DNA of 64,000 nucleotides from positions 5,375,507-5,439,506 of the forward strand of contig NC_083647.1 in NCBI RefSeq assembly GCF_963576545.1, written 5' to 3'. Each line of letters begins with the position of its first letter. Within the stretch, counting starts at the first letter, position 1. A program made the position numbers and the translations under genes. Of the stretch, positions 1-13,380 are shown one piece after another. A model generated the notes under the pieces. It searched no databases, was not told the origin of the DNA, and saw nothing but the letters and a program-made list of their open reading frames with translations. The DNA is from Limanda limanda. Taxonomy: Eukaryota; Chordata; Actinopteri; Pleuronectiformes; Pleuronectidae.

Positions 1-3000
1 CAAACGCAGCCACAATGCATATGGTCCTGTTCTGACCTGTACCTTAGAGCTGCCGGTCAGATCCCCTGAGACGCATGTCAATACAAAGATGTCTCCATCC
101 CGTCACAAAGGTTTGCCTGTGGTGGATATGGCATCCGACCTTCATCTAACAGAATTACTAGGCACACGCCATGATATAGGCTAAACAGCTTCCAGATGTG
201 CAAAATCGGCAATTGCAACAGATGGAATGATTCAGCACAAAAGTATATCAGGTTTGAAAATGTTACTTTGCTTTAAATGTTACTTTGCTTTAAAGTATGT
301 ACATTAATGTTGTCTTTGATGTTCTCTGATAATTCCCGATCATGGACGACTGACATGTATGTATTACTTGGATGCACCCAAATCCTAAAAAAAAAAAAAA
401 GGTCTGACTCTCTCAGGCTTCAAGCTCAGATCAGATGGATTAAGCTTGCCATAGCCGCAATCCTTTTTCTTTTACCTGCAATATTACTGATTAGCTGAAG
501 GTGTAGGAGAATCTTTTTCTTTTCCAATTTCCATCAGCAATCAGCCAGGTTTAATGAATTGGGTCAAGGAGGCTCACCATGCTGAGGTTATGTAACAAAG
601 CCTTGATATTAACAGGGCAAATCTGTCTTATATCTAGTCTCTTTCTTGCAACTGTCTAATCTAGGATGACCGAATCTTTGAAGAAACTGTGTCAGAAATA
701 TTTCTGTGAACGACTGTCCTACTTTGGTAATTCCTAATGACCGATGTGACTTATCTCAAATTATTCAGGACAATGATAATGTCTTCCTATATGCGTCTCA
801 TACAAAGAACAGTACGATATCAGAACTGTTCTGTTGAGAGTCTTAATAAGATTTAAACCAAAATTCTATATGATTTAGATTTCATATTTGAGCTGATGCT
901 GGTTGTAAATCTTACATTTGCAGAAATTAAACAATGTTTACTAGGATCAAAATGAAGAACAATGTCAAACTTTGAAATTTTGCATGTTTTACAGCTATTT
1001 ATAATGTAAAAAAAAAGGAAGTCCAAGTTTTTTAAATTGAACACACACTTTCTGGTTCGAAGTTCACTGAAGCTTTAATACAAAATGGTGATGTTCTGGC
1101 TGTTCCTGCCTCAATGTAATAGCTAAACATATTCAGAGAATATTGCATTGCATTGACTTTCTAATAAATGCAAAAATAAAATGCCATATTCAGTGCAAAC
1201 GGTGTACAATTAATTTTGTAGTGCTTACATAGTTTTTTTTATGTTGCTCTTCTGGTGTTACAGTGAGGAGCAAATACTTGCTTTTATTTCCCTTCCACCT
1301 CATTTACAGTCAATGTTGCTGTAAATAATAACACAGCAGGTATTTGGAAGCAAAGACGGAAACACACTGAGCACCATTTGCCCACAAGGAGACATGTCAT
1401 GAAAGGCAGATTCTTGTGTCTGTTATACACTGATAAAACAAATATGAACAGGTCCATGTTCCAAGCTTGAATAAATTGTAGTTTCTAGTTTCAAACTTAA
1501 GTCCAAAACAAGTGATACAGTGGGTTAAGAGGTAAATGAAAAAGCATATTAAGATATTACATATGCATCAAGACATCCAGCTGTGATTCATCCGCATTTT
1601 ATTTAGGCCATATTATCAAATCACAATATCTTACTAGAATTAAATGGTAATGGGTTAGGGTAGATCTTTATCATTAGCAAACCATAAGAAAACATTGTGA
1701 CATTTCTATCCAGATGTGAGCCATGTCACATGTCTCATTTATTTAATTTTTTACATTCAATTGTCAGAAATAAAAACCAAACAGGTCAGGCACCACTGTC
1801 TATAGAGAGTTTCACAGTTTTCTCAGCTCAGCTCACCCCCCCCAGGGACACAGAGTGGGAAAAGTGGGTAAGTACAATTAATAAAAGCATTCCGGGTTTA
1901 GAAGTGGGGGAATTCTGTTGGGTCTAATTTAATGTTGTGATGTGATATGATTTGATGCAGCAAAGCAGACGCCGAAGTATGCGCCGGCTAAAAGTAAATG
2001 AATTCAGAGCTGCAATTAGCATCACTGTGCCAAACAGCTCAAATTAATGAATCATAATGGATTCCACCGCAAAATGTGGTACAGAGTGCACGGAGAGAGG
2101 GAGCCAGAGAGAGACGTAGCCAGCTTCACTCTTTATGTGCATCCTCCTTGTGTCTATGCTTATCTCCTTCTCAGGTGTCCCTCCTTACCTCTCCATTCTC
2201 TCCTATCTCTGTCACTACCCTTGTCTCGCTTCAAGCCATAGCCAGCTATCTACTGAGGAAGATCCAGCTCGGAAAAACTGGGAGCGATAGAGGCGTGGAG
2301 GGACGTAGAGGGAAAGATGCGTCCCTGTCAAATTAAGCTGCTTATAAATCTGCTCGACACTTTGTTTCCATTGTCTCTGGATAATTGTGTGTATTGGCTC
2401 CAGGGTGAATTCTGGCGTATTTGTATGCATGCATGCGTTTGTGTGCAGAATCGAAGCTGCAGGTGTCTGCACTCAGAAGAAACACTGTTGCACTAGATTA
2501 TTCATGCTCGCGTAACTCTCCTGGACGCATTTGTGAGGGAGATGGGGCAAAAATTGGAGGTGAAAAAAAATAGGAAATGGGACGTAAAAAAATAAAAGCA
2601 TCTGATCGGACATATACGCAGAAAAAGGGAGAGTGGCAGTGAGTGACTTTGAGGCTTCTTGGCTTAGCTAGATAAACTGGCTATCTGTTTGTTAGGTATT
2701 TCCATAGATGATATTGCATCCCATTTTTGCCAATCAAATATCGAATTAAAACCAAACTAAAAAATAAACATGCATGAGTGCGATAGGAAGCACCTAAAAC
2801 GACACACACTGCTATGGGAAAATACAAATTTATTTTGTGTATTTTGACTTTTTTGTTTGGTCTATGTCACATCCACAAACATTGAGGATGAGGGATTTGT
2901 GATCTATACTGCAGTCAGCTACCAGGTTTATTTTTTGTGACGTTCATGTGTGCTGACGGCAGGAACGTCTTTGTCTTCAGGGAGTTTTACTTAATATGCT

Positions 3001-5229
3001 CATATGCTTTGGGCAATATGCTAATGCTCTTTTTTTTTTATTAGATGAGATCAATACAACTTACGTGAAGTGTGGAGGTTGGAAGAAGGGGACAGTTAGT
3101 GTGACTCCCTCCAACAGAACATCTATCCGTGAAATGTTTCCTACTAAAGCATTGTTGTCCCCAAAGAAATTGTTAGAACACACAACTCGCCACATCTCCA
3201 AACTGACATGAGTTTAAAAAATACATTTGTTTGTTTTGGAATTAAACCGACAGGAGAAATCATGTTCATTTGTGAGATTCCGAGGTACTGCTTGGTGTAT
3301 TTTTGTAATTCAGAGCGAGCCAGGTGAGCCATTTTTCCCCCCAACCTGCTCCTTGTCCGCACGCACACACAAGAGTCGTACTGGTTATTTTTTCTAACTG
3401 TCAGGAAGAGAACGAATGAGAATTTTTCTTCAAATATTCAAGAAATCCTTGGTGTAATTGCCCTTTTCTGATGAAATAAGAAGCAAAGCAAAGTGCTAAC
3501 CGGTGTCACAAAAGGACACCCTTCATAAAGACCTCAGAGTGATGATTCCTTTACTGCGGCTGCTTTTGAACACTTCTTAAGTGTGACTGCACAGCGAGGT
3601 CTATTTGAGCTAGCTGATGAAAGGCAGCATCTTAGAATGGGTTTTACAGCATCATAAAGAATTCAAAGGTGGCCCTAAGAAGCTGCACTTTTGCACTACA
3701 CACACCAGAAAACATGTATTAGTATTAATATAAAACAGAGTGGGTAGAGGCATATACCAAATAATATGTTTGGTGACGGTTTGTGTCCCCCATGAGTCTT
3801 CACTCAGAATAATATCTGCATATCAATGAGCAGGTGAAATATCTTCCCTCTCTGTTCTCCGGAATTACACACCTATCACACCACAACATTACAACAGGTG
3901 TTAATGTTGTGGCTGATGGGTGTAAACAGAATCGCTGCATCCCAATTAATGCTTATGAGAGATATTTATACTGCACTGGGAACGGTAACGTCTCCCTATG
4001 GATCCCACGGAACAACACACACACAGTGTTTGTGAGTGTGTGTGTTTGACATTATCGTCAGGTAGGCACAGACCCTCTCTGAGCTTGTTTCTGCCCTCAG
4101 GGCATGGTGAGATGTTTATAAAATACTCACCGATGCAAGGTTAACCAAACACTGGTGTGTCGACATGCGAGTCGCTGCTTTGCTGTATATAACTGATCAT
4201 CTTCTCCTCCCTCCTGCAGCTCAACACCCTGTCCACATATAACCATACCTATACACACGCAGCTTTTCATTAGCCAGGGGGAAAGGGGATGGATTTTTTT
4301 ATTCATAATTTTGTGTTAGATTATCAGCTTCATTATTTTGAGAGGCAATATGTGCTGAATGCCCCCAGTCTAAATTATTCCCCCAGGCTCTTAAGTCAAA
4401 TTAAACCTGGTCTGAAGCATTTGTATGTGGAGCACTGCGTGTGTGTGTGTGTATGCTTGTCTGTGTCTGCCTTAGACTACTGATATTTAAATGTAATTAA
4501 AACCACTTTAATCTCTGCCAGGTAAACAGGGCCTAATAATTAGGAGCAGATTCCTCACAGGTCCAATTGGCTTTGGCATCCAACCACAGTGTGATCAGTA
4601 TGAAGATGCAGGCGGTTTTGTCCTGTGATTAGATTTACGGCTGATGCTGCCGTTCATTTCTAAATCTTCATGTTACGAAAATAAGAAAGCTTCCTTGAAA
4701 AAAAACAAAAAAAACATTAAACATATTTACATCAATTCAATCTTGTTATCTGTGAAGAAATTATACAATAATTGATGCAATGCAGTCACAGGCATGATTT
4801 ATATTTGGAGAGAGGATTTAACAATTTAACCTTAGAATGTGGTTCTGACAACCCAAGCCCCTTATTACCTAAATTACAACTTCCAATTCAGTTTAACCTA
4901 AAACCTCCAAATTGTAGTTTTCTCTCAATAAACCACAAACAGCTTTCATATTTCTAATAATGAGCAGATGTGACCCAATTCGGACCGGATTTATTTCTCC
5001 AGGGAAGGTGAGGTTATTTTAACTTTACCTGTGCTGGTCAAGAGAAAACATGTTCGCCATATGTAGGTAAATGTTCACCTCCACCTCAGTAATAAATAAA
5101 GCTGCTGTCATCTACTGTTTCCCTGTGGACTCACTGGTCCTCATCCTTTCATTTCTTAATGTTTGAAATGAGTTTAAGAATATATTTTTAATTCCTCACC
5201 ATAACTTGTGAACAACTTATCCCGTCCAC
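1..5229. other. Unassigned non-coding DNA
   Basis: I see no gene here. Open frames are short and show no recognisable domain. Small structures present are a 17-bp direct tandem repeat (two units, about 257-292), several A or T runs, and a short (GT)n at about 4438-4454. TAAT-rich stretches at about 1985-2062 and 4480-4620 could be regulatory, but nothing beyond base content supports this. Confidence 0.6.
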
Positions 5230-5715
5230 ATGGGGCTGCTGGTTGTATTTTCAAACTTTGAAGTTACCGTCATCACAGCAAAAAAATATTCAGGGAAAAT
5301 CTATGGAAATGAGGTTCTTCCCTCCGGCAGGAGGCTGCGGTCCATCAGGACCAAAACCTCATGCCACATGACTGGCTTTCCGGCTGCAGTTTGCCTTATC
5401 AACAAGGCCCGGGACCCCCTCCTGACTTGGACTTTTATTCCGCCCCCACACCTCAAGGATGTGTTAAATTAACACATATTATATTATATTATATTGCATT
5501 ATATTGCATTACATTGCATATTGCAATTTGACACTGTTCTACTGTTTGCATTTTGCATTTCACTTTTTACTTTACTTTTTATATCTTTTATCTTTAATAT
5601 CTTTTCTATTTTATATATTGTTTTATATTGTTTTTCTTATATGTGTCGTATTTATTGTGTTTTTATGTTTTCATGTTCATTGTATGCACCAATAACTGGA
5701 GCAAATTCCAGGTCC
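5230..5715 (+). mobile_element. 3' end of an L2/CR1-like LINE, 5'-truncated
   Basis: The frame 5230-5472 encodes a peptide with the words LPSGRRLRSIRTKT and FPAAVCLINKARDP. These resemble the extreme C-terminus of reverse-transcriptase polyproteins of fish non-LTR retrotransposons, where a 'PSGRR-R..RT...H..SFFP.AV.LLN' pattern is usual. Beyond the stop is an AT-rich 3' untranslated region with a short ATATT-type tandem, ending near the word GCAAATTCC (about 5702-5710). That word is also typical of these LINE tails. Only the last roughly 60-80 codons are present, so this is a dead 5'-truncated copy. The clade (L2, Rex1 or CR1) is not settled. Confidence 0.6.
5474..5523 (+). repeat. ATATT/ATTGC short tandem tract
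   Basis: Imperfect tandem copies of TATAT and TATTGCAT words follow directly after the LINE stop codon. They form part of its 3' untranslated region and are probably slippage products. Confidence 0.7.
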
Positions 5716-5784
5716 GATCCCCGGTTTGGAGCCATACGCACGTTGAATTAGTTCTTCCCTGATCTATACCCCAAAAATGGCACT

Positions 5785-5789
<5 letters not shown>

Positions 5790-5853
<64 letters not shown>
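5790..5853 (+). repeat. (TA)n microsatellite, about 32 units
   Basis: An uninterrupted alternating TA run of about 64 bp, just 3' of the LINE remnant. A perfect TA run of this length can extrude a cruciform and is likely length-polymorphic. Confidence 0.97.
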
Positions 5854-5855
<2 letters not shown>

Positions 5856-7505
5856 CGTTATCCAAATCCAATAAATTGCATAAATACACTGGTTAGACAA
5901 TTAGTGAAACATAATTAGTTGTGATTTTCCTCTACATGCAGTAAATAGTTGTTGAACTGATTTATCTGCTGGAGGCTGATCGTTGTCATTTGTCAATACG
6001 TGCTGGCTCTGGATCCACGCTGCAGGTGGGTGTGAGCGTGCATGGATTTGAAGCGTGTCTGCATGCTTCAATCTGTGTTAGGATTGCTAATGAGAGCAGC
6101 TGGGAGTTTGCATATGTAGCTGTAGAAGCAGGTGTGAGCGTGTTGTCATACAAGGATCCTGAAGCGAGACAAAAAAAAAAAATCGCACACACTCACACAC
6201 CCCAGACAATTAAAACCCCATGATCTTCAAAGCATGTGTAATTGTCTGCATCTCTGTGTATGCCTGTGTGTGTGTGGGTGTGTGTGTTTGTGTATGCCTG
6301 TGTGTGTGTGTGCAGCCACACTATCAGCCTCCTCCACACCGAGAGCTACAACGCACAGCTACAAGTCAATTAGCTTCCGTTCCGCTTCACTCAACACGAC
6401 TGTGAACTGGCGGAGAGAGGGAACTTTGAGATGCAGACTCAAAGAAGAAGCGCACCAACGTTTAAGCAAATCAGCTCTTTGATCAACTCTCCGTCATGTG
6501 CGCTAATAAGTAGCCAATTCCCATTTCTCCCCAGAAATCAATGGGCGTGTCGTTCACCATCAATGCACGTGCTACTGGCCCAAAATAATCGGTTAGTTCC
6601 TGGTTATCAGAGGTTAATGACACCTTGAAGTGATGCTCCACTCAAATCTTGATTAGGCTTAAGAGGGCAGCAAGGTTTTATTATAATAGAAAAGGAAGCA
6701 CTCATTGTTTCACTAAGTACAACTAACTGTACTGGAGAGAAAGGGCTTTGTTTCTAGGTGGTTTTGCATTTTAGAAATGTTGCCGGCGTATACAGAGGCC
6801 GGAGAAATGGCCCCAAGCCAAAGAAAGGTATTGTTTAGTTTTTCCAACTACAATTGGTTATACAGTTTACAACACACTGTATCTGGCTGCACACTATTAG
6901 TTCAGCAAGTATGGAACATGTTGTAGGCAGCTGGGATGTATGGGAGATTGTATCACCCCCAAGAGTCAAGTCAGTCCTTTTTTATCACAGGCAATTAATT
7001 ATAAATTAATATATAAAGAGGGTGAGTGCTTTGTTGAACGAAAGATATTTGATTGAAAGCTCTGCAAAAAAATGGCAACTGGGCTTTGAGTTAAAATATT
7101 TGAATATCTAAATAAATATATTTAATATAAACTATAAAGTGCTATATTCTTCAAAATACTGCAACTTCCAACTTGTTTTAAAATACAAATATTCTATATT
7201 TCTCCCATTCTCCCTCTCATTCTTTCTAACTGGGATTTGTGCAATCTTCTAATGTTGTATTGATTATTATATGTTCACATATTCTACTTAAAGTACCTAC
7301 AGTATATAGGTAGTAATAATGAGATAATAGTAAATAACTCAACAGTAGCCAATGTAAAAATGAGTGATGAGTGACCACTTGTAAGAGAAACAATGTGTTA
7401 TGTGGACTCACATGTTAATCTATCCATGTATTTATTAGTTCTACAAATGTCTGTCTTTCAGTCTGTCTGTCTTCCGCTCACATGACTCAAAAATCATTCA
7501 TCTCA
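5854..7505. other. Unassigned non-coding DNA with a CA/TG pair
   Basis: No gene is seen. The region holds an A-run at about 6170-6181, a CA-rich stretch at 6186-6201 and a TG-rich microsatellite at 6261-6312. The open frames across it are mostly microsatellite translations. Confidence 0.6.
6186..6312. repeat. CA-rich tract followed by TG-rich microsatellite
   Basis: CA dinucleotides at 6186-6201 and TG dinucleotides at 6261-6312 (with GGG and CC interruptions) face each other in inverted orientation across about 60 bp. The single strand could fold back on itself. Confidence 0.85.
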
Positions 7506-7596
7506 CTGGCTTCACGCTTGGCATGTGTATTGTTAAGCAGAAGCACCAAAGGAAGTGCAGTGCTATAAACAGGTGACCGGTGCACTATGAGCTTCA
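7506..7596 (+). repeat. Unclassified dispersed repeat D, copy 1
   Basis: Shares the words 'CTTGGCATGT', 'ATTGTTAAG' and 'GGAAGTGCA' and the same spacing with copies at 13270-13380 and 29648-29745. It has a 4-bp insertion before GGAAGTGCA relative to the other two. Copies 1 and 2 also share a downstream 'CAGGTGACC / CAGGCGACC' block. Family unknown; no termini found. Confidence 0.55.
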
Positions 7597-10500
7597 CTAG
7601 GACTGGGGTCCATTAACATGAGGAATAATCATTTCCATACAGGCAGGTTTAGAAGAGACACTACAATGTTTTAAAATTGATATGAGTTTTATAAGCTCTT
7701 TTTAAACAAGTGACAGTCAAACTTAATTTGAACTGTGGGGTCTTAATTGCGTCTACAGGAAAAAGATATATATTAACCGAACAAATATTTCATTAACAAA
7801 AAGACCACAGAAGCGAGCATAATAATAGTCCGTTCATCCATATGGTATAAAACTAATTAAAGGAGGAGGAGTCAACACAAAACGAATTAAATGTGAAAGT
7901 ATTTTTGGATGCCTTCAGATTCCAGAGTCCCAGTTGAAAAAGGAAAACTGGGGTCTTTAGCTAATGCCTCAGTAAAGCTGTCATTGTAAACCAAGTGACA
8001 GGGAGATCCACTGGAGCACAAATCTCTCCTCCTGATATAATCCAGGGCTAAACCTTTTGCTTTGCTGGCACCGAGCTCCGCCCAGCGAGCTCCACGACGA
8101 GACTAACGGCTCAGGCTGGCCAATAAAACTACCGCTATCGCCAACCAGTCCAGCTGGTAATAGGTGTAGTAGGAATATCAATGTTAATGACCTGAGGTTT
8201 ATTTAGCGCAATTACCGAGGTGCTTATACATTACAACTGCTTTTCTACAGAGATACACGCAAGTAATGGAGGATGTGGTCTCTTACAAACAGTAAAGGGA
8301 GAAATTCATGAGGCAGTTTTGGGAAAAATAACAACGTTCACCTCTCTGCTTGTCAAATTCGCTATTTGCACCAGGCTGGCCTCATTTGTTGGATCATCTC
8401 CTGTCACCTAAATTGTAGTTCCTCGTTTCAGCAGGAAGGAAAGAACATATGTGTCGGAGTTAATTGTTGCAATTGACTTTCACAGCATCCTCCACATGAT
8501 ACATGGGAGCTCGGGTGGCTGTCATGTGCTGCAAATCTGTTTGTCTAATTAACATAAAAACACAACATAAACAGAGAGACAGAACCCACATTTAGTTCCT
8601 GTGAATGCCTGATCTTTCATATTCATAAATTCAGAGTTCCTTTCGTAAAGAGGATATAAGTGAGAACACCGCCAATGTGTCATTCATCATTATCACAGAA
8701 TGAAAGATGTGAAAATGAGAAAATGACAGACAGGGAGTGCAAACAGGAGGAACACAGAGAGGAAAATAGCAGTGGGAGTGAACAAGGTTACGCATGTGTA
8801 GCCCTCCTTTCTTTTCCCTGACAGCTTAAATGTGTTGGTTGAGCGGGACATGTAGCGCAGCTCCAATCTGAAGCCATGCCAGATGTGAATTGTGCATTAT
8901 AATGCTGGTGTTAATCACCACCAGTAATTATGTGATTTTTAACTCGCTGCTCTCTCTTCATTCTCTGGGTTTGAGTTTTGGGGGAAATTTGCACATTCAA
9001 CAAACACCCAATCTTTCTTCCATTTGTGTTTTCCATGAAAAACGAAGGCGAGCATCAAGGCTCAAGGCACTGAACGTGTCTCCTGTGACCATCTTACTTC
9101 CAAACTTCTGTTCTATATGCAAAAATACAACTACGTTGTTTCATGTCAAGAAGTCTGAGACAGATATGTCCAATTTCCCTGTGTTTGTGTCTGTCTGTTG
9201 GGACGAGCGAGCAAGCGGGAGAGGAGTACGGAGGGGCTGAAGGAATGTCTTACAACTGTTAAGAAAGATTTCACCATTTTCAAAATAAATAGTGATTATT
9301 TTGTGGTGATCAGTGTTTATGTTGTTGATGGTGGCTACGGATAAATAATGTATGGATGCCGAGAAGCGTAAAAATGGGTTTCATTCCCTGGTAATATGCT
9401 CAATGCCCACTACATCATATGAATATGTTGTTGAATACAATGATAATAAATATTAAATATTAAAATATATCTGTGACTGTGTCCAATGTTCTATGTTCCG
9501 TCCATGCATCATACAGTTTCTTATTCTCTTTCCCTGTTGCAAGCTAATTTACTATGAGCAGGTCATGAAAACTTAAATTAATCCAATTTAGCTACATCAA
9601 CTATTGATGAGTTCCATGCAGAGAGGCCGAAATGTAATTGAATGTGCTTTTGGGTGATTGAAGGCGAGGTTTAGAAGGGCTGAGGATGTTAACCTGACTG
9701 ACCTCCATTCCATCATTTATGCATGTTTTGTCTAATATAATTACTGTGAAGCTTTTGCAGAGACAGTCGTTGACTGAAGAGTGATGGGAGACATACAGTC
9801 TGACCAGGAATATACCAGTCCCTCACACAGAATATGTTATTAAGCAGACAGCAGTGCAAGGGGCTTACAAAATACCATCTTATAAAACATTTAGCTATTT
9901 AAGTGATGTTTTCACAGTGATGTCAGACAAGGTGTGTCGTACTGTGCATCCATTATTTATGTTACATGTTTAAATTTTCTGGTGTACATGTCGGTTTTCA
10001 AAGTTTGTTTGATTTTCTTTTATATAATAACCAGTTGTTGAGACGCCACCCGGATGTCTGCGTTTGAGGTCAAACAAGCATCCCAGTTTCTCTGAGCTTT
10101 CATCACCTTGTATTGTAACTGGAAACGTGACACAGCAACCTCGTCGTCTGTCCACACATGAGTCATATTTTGCTTTTGGTTTCGTCATTGCACCTTAAAG
10201 CTTTTGGCAGAAATAAGGTGCAGTAAACAGATTACTATGGATGTATGAATAATAAGCTCCTATTGGAATATAAAACTCACAGCCCGTGCTCAGATATTAT
10301 TTACTTATTTTCTACGTAGACGTATCGTTAACTTTCTCATCACCTACTGGTTCAGCATCAGTTATTTAGCATTTTTAGTCCAAGGTGTCATGGAAAGATT
10401 TCTGTTTAAACAGAAGTGGGAAATATCAGCTTAGAAAACCCTCGGTCCAGACCAATGGACAAAAATTCAAAAGTCTCTATGCAGATCACATGAACCATGG

Positions 10501-11100
10501 TTTAGTTCTTTTGCGGAGTTTTCTATTTGGATAGGTTGGACTTTGAGACCAAGGAGGTTGAACTAATCAGATCAAACTTAAACAATATCACAAAGTCATG
10601 AACCTTGGTTCGAACAACCTTATTCTTCTGGAAAACTGAAAGATTTGACTGACAACCATTGTGATTTTTTCTTATTTTCTCCAAGTCTAATATTTACAGA
10701 AGTGAAATGGAAAACATTGACCTTATTGTTTGACTGCTTTACACTGTTTGGTGTAAATGGCTATGTTGTCAAGGTTGGAGCCGTTTTTATACATGTTTTA
10801 TAACCAATTACTGAGCTGATAACTGAGATATTGTCAGGTTTCTGAAGGTGTTTTCTATTTGAGATAACATTGATAAAATAAAGACGTCACCATTAAATCA
10901 CATAAAGGATAAGAATACAAATGTAATGGAGGTTGTCACCACTGCAATATGTCCTTGGTTCTGAAAGCAGTAACACTGAATAGGATTGTGGCATAGATAC
11001 GTTTTTTCACATTTTCTTAGTTTGCACCATTCCTTTTTTCACAACACTATATTTATATGGTAGAATTCACCACTGCAGCAACTGTAAGACCCAGGGGTAA
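7597..11100. other. Unassigned non-coding DNA
   Basis: No gene, RNA or recognisable transposon. The longest open frame (8890-9240, 116 codons) has no domain I recognise and its composition matches its surroundings. I regard it as chance. Confidence 0.6.
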
Positions 11101-11155
11101 GTGTTAAGCTCTTTGAGTGATCATTAAGACTAAGAAAGCTTTATATAATTAATAC
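11101..11155 (+). mobile_element. SINE 3' fragment (tRNA-derived fish SINE)
   Basis: Contains the tail block 'CTTTGAGTGATCATTAAGAC', followed by a degenerate AGAAAGCTTTATATAA. This corresponds to the end of the SINE seen at 37770-37950 and 40452-40670 (TTTCAGTGGTCATTAAGACT and GCTATATAAATAC). The promoter head and core are missing. Confidence 0.6.
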
Positions 11156-13269
11156 CCTCGCGCTTCTGTTAAACAGTTTTCCCAACAATTTTCTCCAAGA
11201 GATGAGGTGAAATCCAATTCAATGGCTCAACACAACACAAGTTTTTTTTGAACCCTCCACTTCTCTGTCCCCTTAGAGGCCAGGGCATTACAGAGGGCTA
11301 ACAATTGCTCAATGGTGCAAAATTGCAGAGTCGGAGTTCACCAAAGTTTCATCAAATTGAATCAATTCTGCGCAAAATCCTTTTGCTGTTTTGAGTCCTG
11401 GCTGTTTTCCTACACCAGGAACAAAAGTTAAGATGAAGTTTGTCAAATGCATGAATATCTCCCTACTTCCTACTTACAGGCTATTTGTTTACATGCTGAT
11501 AAAATAAGTATAGTTATTTTACATTCTGCCTCCTGAACATAACCCCTTTTCTTTAATACTAAAGATGAAGGAGAAAAGTATGAATTTGGTCATCGTGAGC
11601 TGAGATCTGAAGGATTTTTTAGACATTTATCCTAGATGCACATCAAGAGAACCTGCTTCCACTTCAAATAGTCCCAAGTAAGAAAACACAAGGATGACTG
11701 ACAATGAGACTTCAAAAGACATAACTGTTCACTTTCTTGACAAGACTCAACGTTCATTTAAACAAGTCTGTTGAAAATATTTTTATTTTGGATAAACAAT
11801 GGTTCCACTGTTGTGCTCAATGATCAATCATCAATACATTAGTAATGCTTATATGCCACCTAAGTAGGCTCTTTACTTTTGATGCGATCACATCTGTTTC
11901 TTCAGTTAAAGACAACCTCTACTTGAAGGAAACAGCAGTGACGTCAGGTATATCAGCTGTAGTGTTTATGAACCTCATAACCCATAATGTGACAAATGAA
12001 ACCTTGAAATGTAAACAATTTGCCCCCTTTGTTTTCCATACACTTAGTTACAGCATACAAAAACACATTTGCTGAGATGAAGTTCTCAATAGCTAAAGAT
12101 CTGTGATTCATTCAGGGACTGTTTACCTGTCAAGTCCAAAGGAAAGATGTGCATGATTTCTGGAGCCAGTATGTGTGAAGCTTACAAAGGCTATAAGTGC
12201 TAATGAGCTTATTGTGTCTTACTGAACAGGATTTACTGGGACCTGACCAGCAGGTATTAGACCTCCAGTAATGGATTTAACTGGACTGTGCACCTGCTTC
12301 TATCATCACACGTCTCAACATGACAACAGTGTCTGCAAAATACTTCTTTAACATCATACTGCTTTTGGTTTGTATCAGTAACATGATTCATTTTAATTGT
12401 ATGTTTGGGTTTTAATTTGGAGTCTTTTTTCAACAGATTAATTTTTCCCATTGCATTTTTTTTAGAAAGGTCAGAAAAAAAGACCCAGAGGACAGTTGGT
12501 GGGAGATGACTCAGCTTCCACACCAGATACAAATCCCACAGTAATGCAGGAATAACAGAGAGCACTTCAGCAGACTGAACCAAGTAGGTGTTTCCCCCTG
12601 GGGCATCTCATCCCTGCTGCTGTTAGCGCACTCCACACAGACTGACAGCAGCAGAGTTTTTCTCTGTGCTGGTGGAGTAACCATTATGTAGTGTTTTCCT
12701 TCACCATGCGACCAGGTGGCTAGCTGCTGTCCACAGGACAGAATATAATATAGCAAATAACTGTGTTCTTAGTTGATGCAATAACTGCTTAATCCATGTT
12801 TTAAAGCCCTGAAAGGAGAGTTATCACAATGGCTCAGACATGTTTGTTGTCTTAACCCTGGTCGGGTTATTTTAAGCCTTTTCTTCTGTGGATTCAATGG
12901 CTGCCCATTAGAGTCACTGCTATGGAAAAGACAAAGGATGATCACAAACAAGAAGGTTTCAAGAGAAAGGGAGCTAAAGTAGAAAAAACATGTTCACCAT
13001 ACACCCGACATGAAGCCTAAATATTCCATGGCTTTTATGTGTTGCAGCAACCCTGTCTCATTTTGAAGGAGATGTAATGCCACCCACACTTTTTAATTAA
13101 TCCAACGATGTGAGTTCATAATATCACAATGATTTACATTATTAATGAACTGAGAATTGTTCTCTTTCTTTCTTTCTTTATCTCAGACTGTTAATAATCT
13201 TATCTATCTACTATTTCCAGTAATCTTTGATTGTCTGTACGTGACCTGCATATGTCTAGAACCCCTTCC
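11156..13269. other. Unassigned non-coding DNA
   Basis: No supportable gene. Overlapping short frames at 12257-12756 on the minus strand have no recognisable protein features. No microsatellite longer than about 20 bp. Confidence 0.6.
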
Positions 13270-13380
13270 ACTTATCGGCTTAACACTTGGCATGTATATT
13301 GTTAAGGATCCAAGGAAGTGCATTGTTCAATGCGATCAAAAATAATAAATTCTGAATAAGCAGGCGACCAGCGCTCTGAA
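13270..13380 (+). repeat. Unclassified dispersed repeat D, copy 2
   Basis: Matches copy 1 (7506-7596) through 'ACTTGGCATGT', 'ATTGTTAAG', 'CAAGGAAGTGCA' and the GCGACC block. It matches copy 3 (29648-29745) through CAATGCGAT. All three are in the same orientation. Repeat identity unknown. Confidence 0.55.

Noticed and set aside
5700..5740. B-box-like GGTCCGATCCCC suggesting a tRNA or SINE
   Set aside because: No A box or cloverleaf around it. It adjoins the LINE tail.
8890..9240. 116-codon plus-strand frame
   Set aside because: No recognisable domain and no gene-like context.
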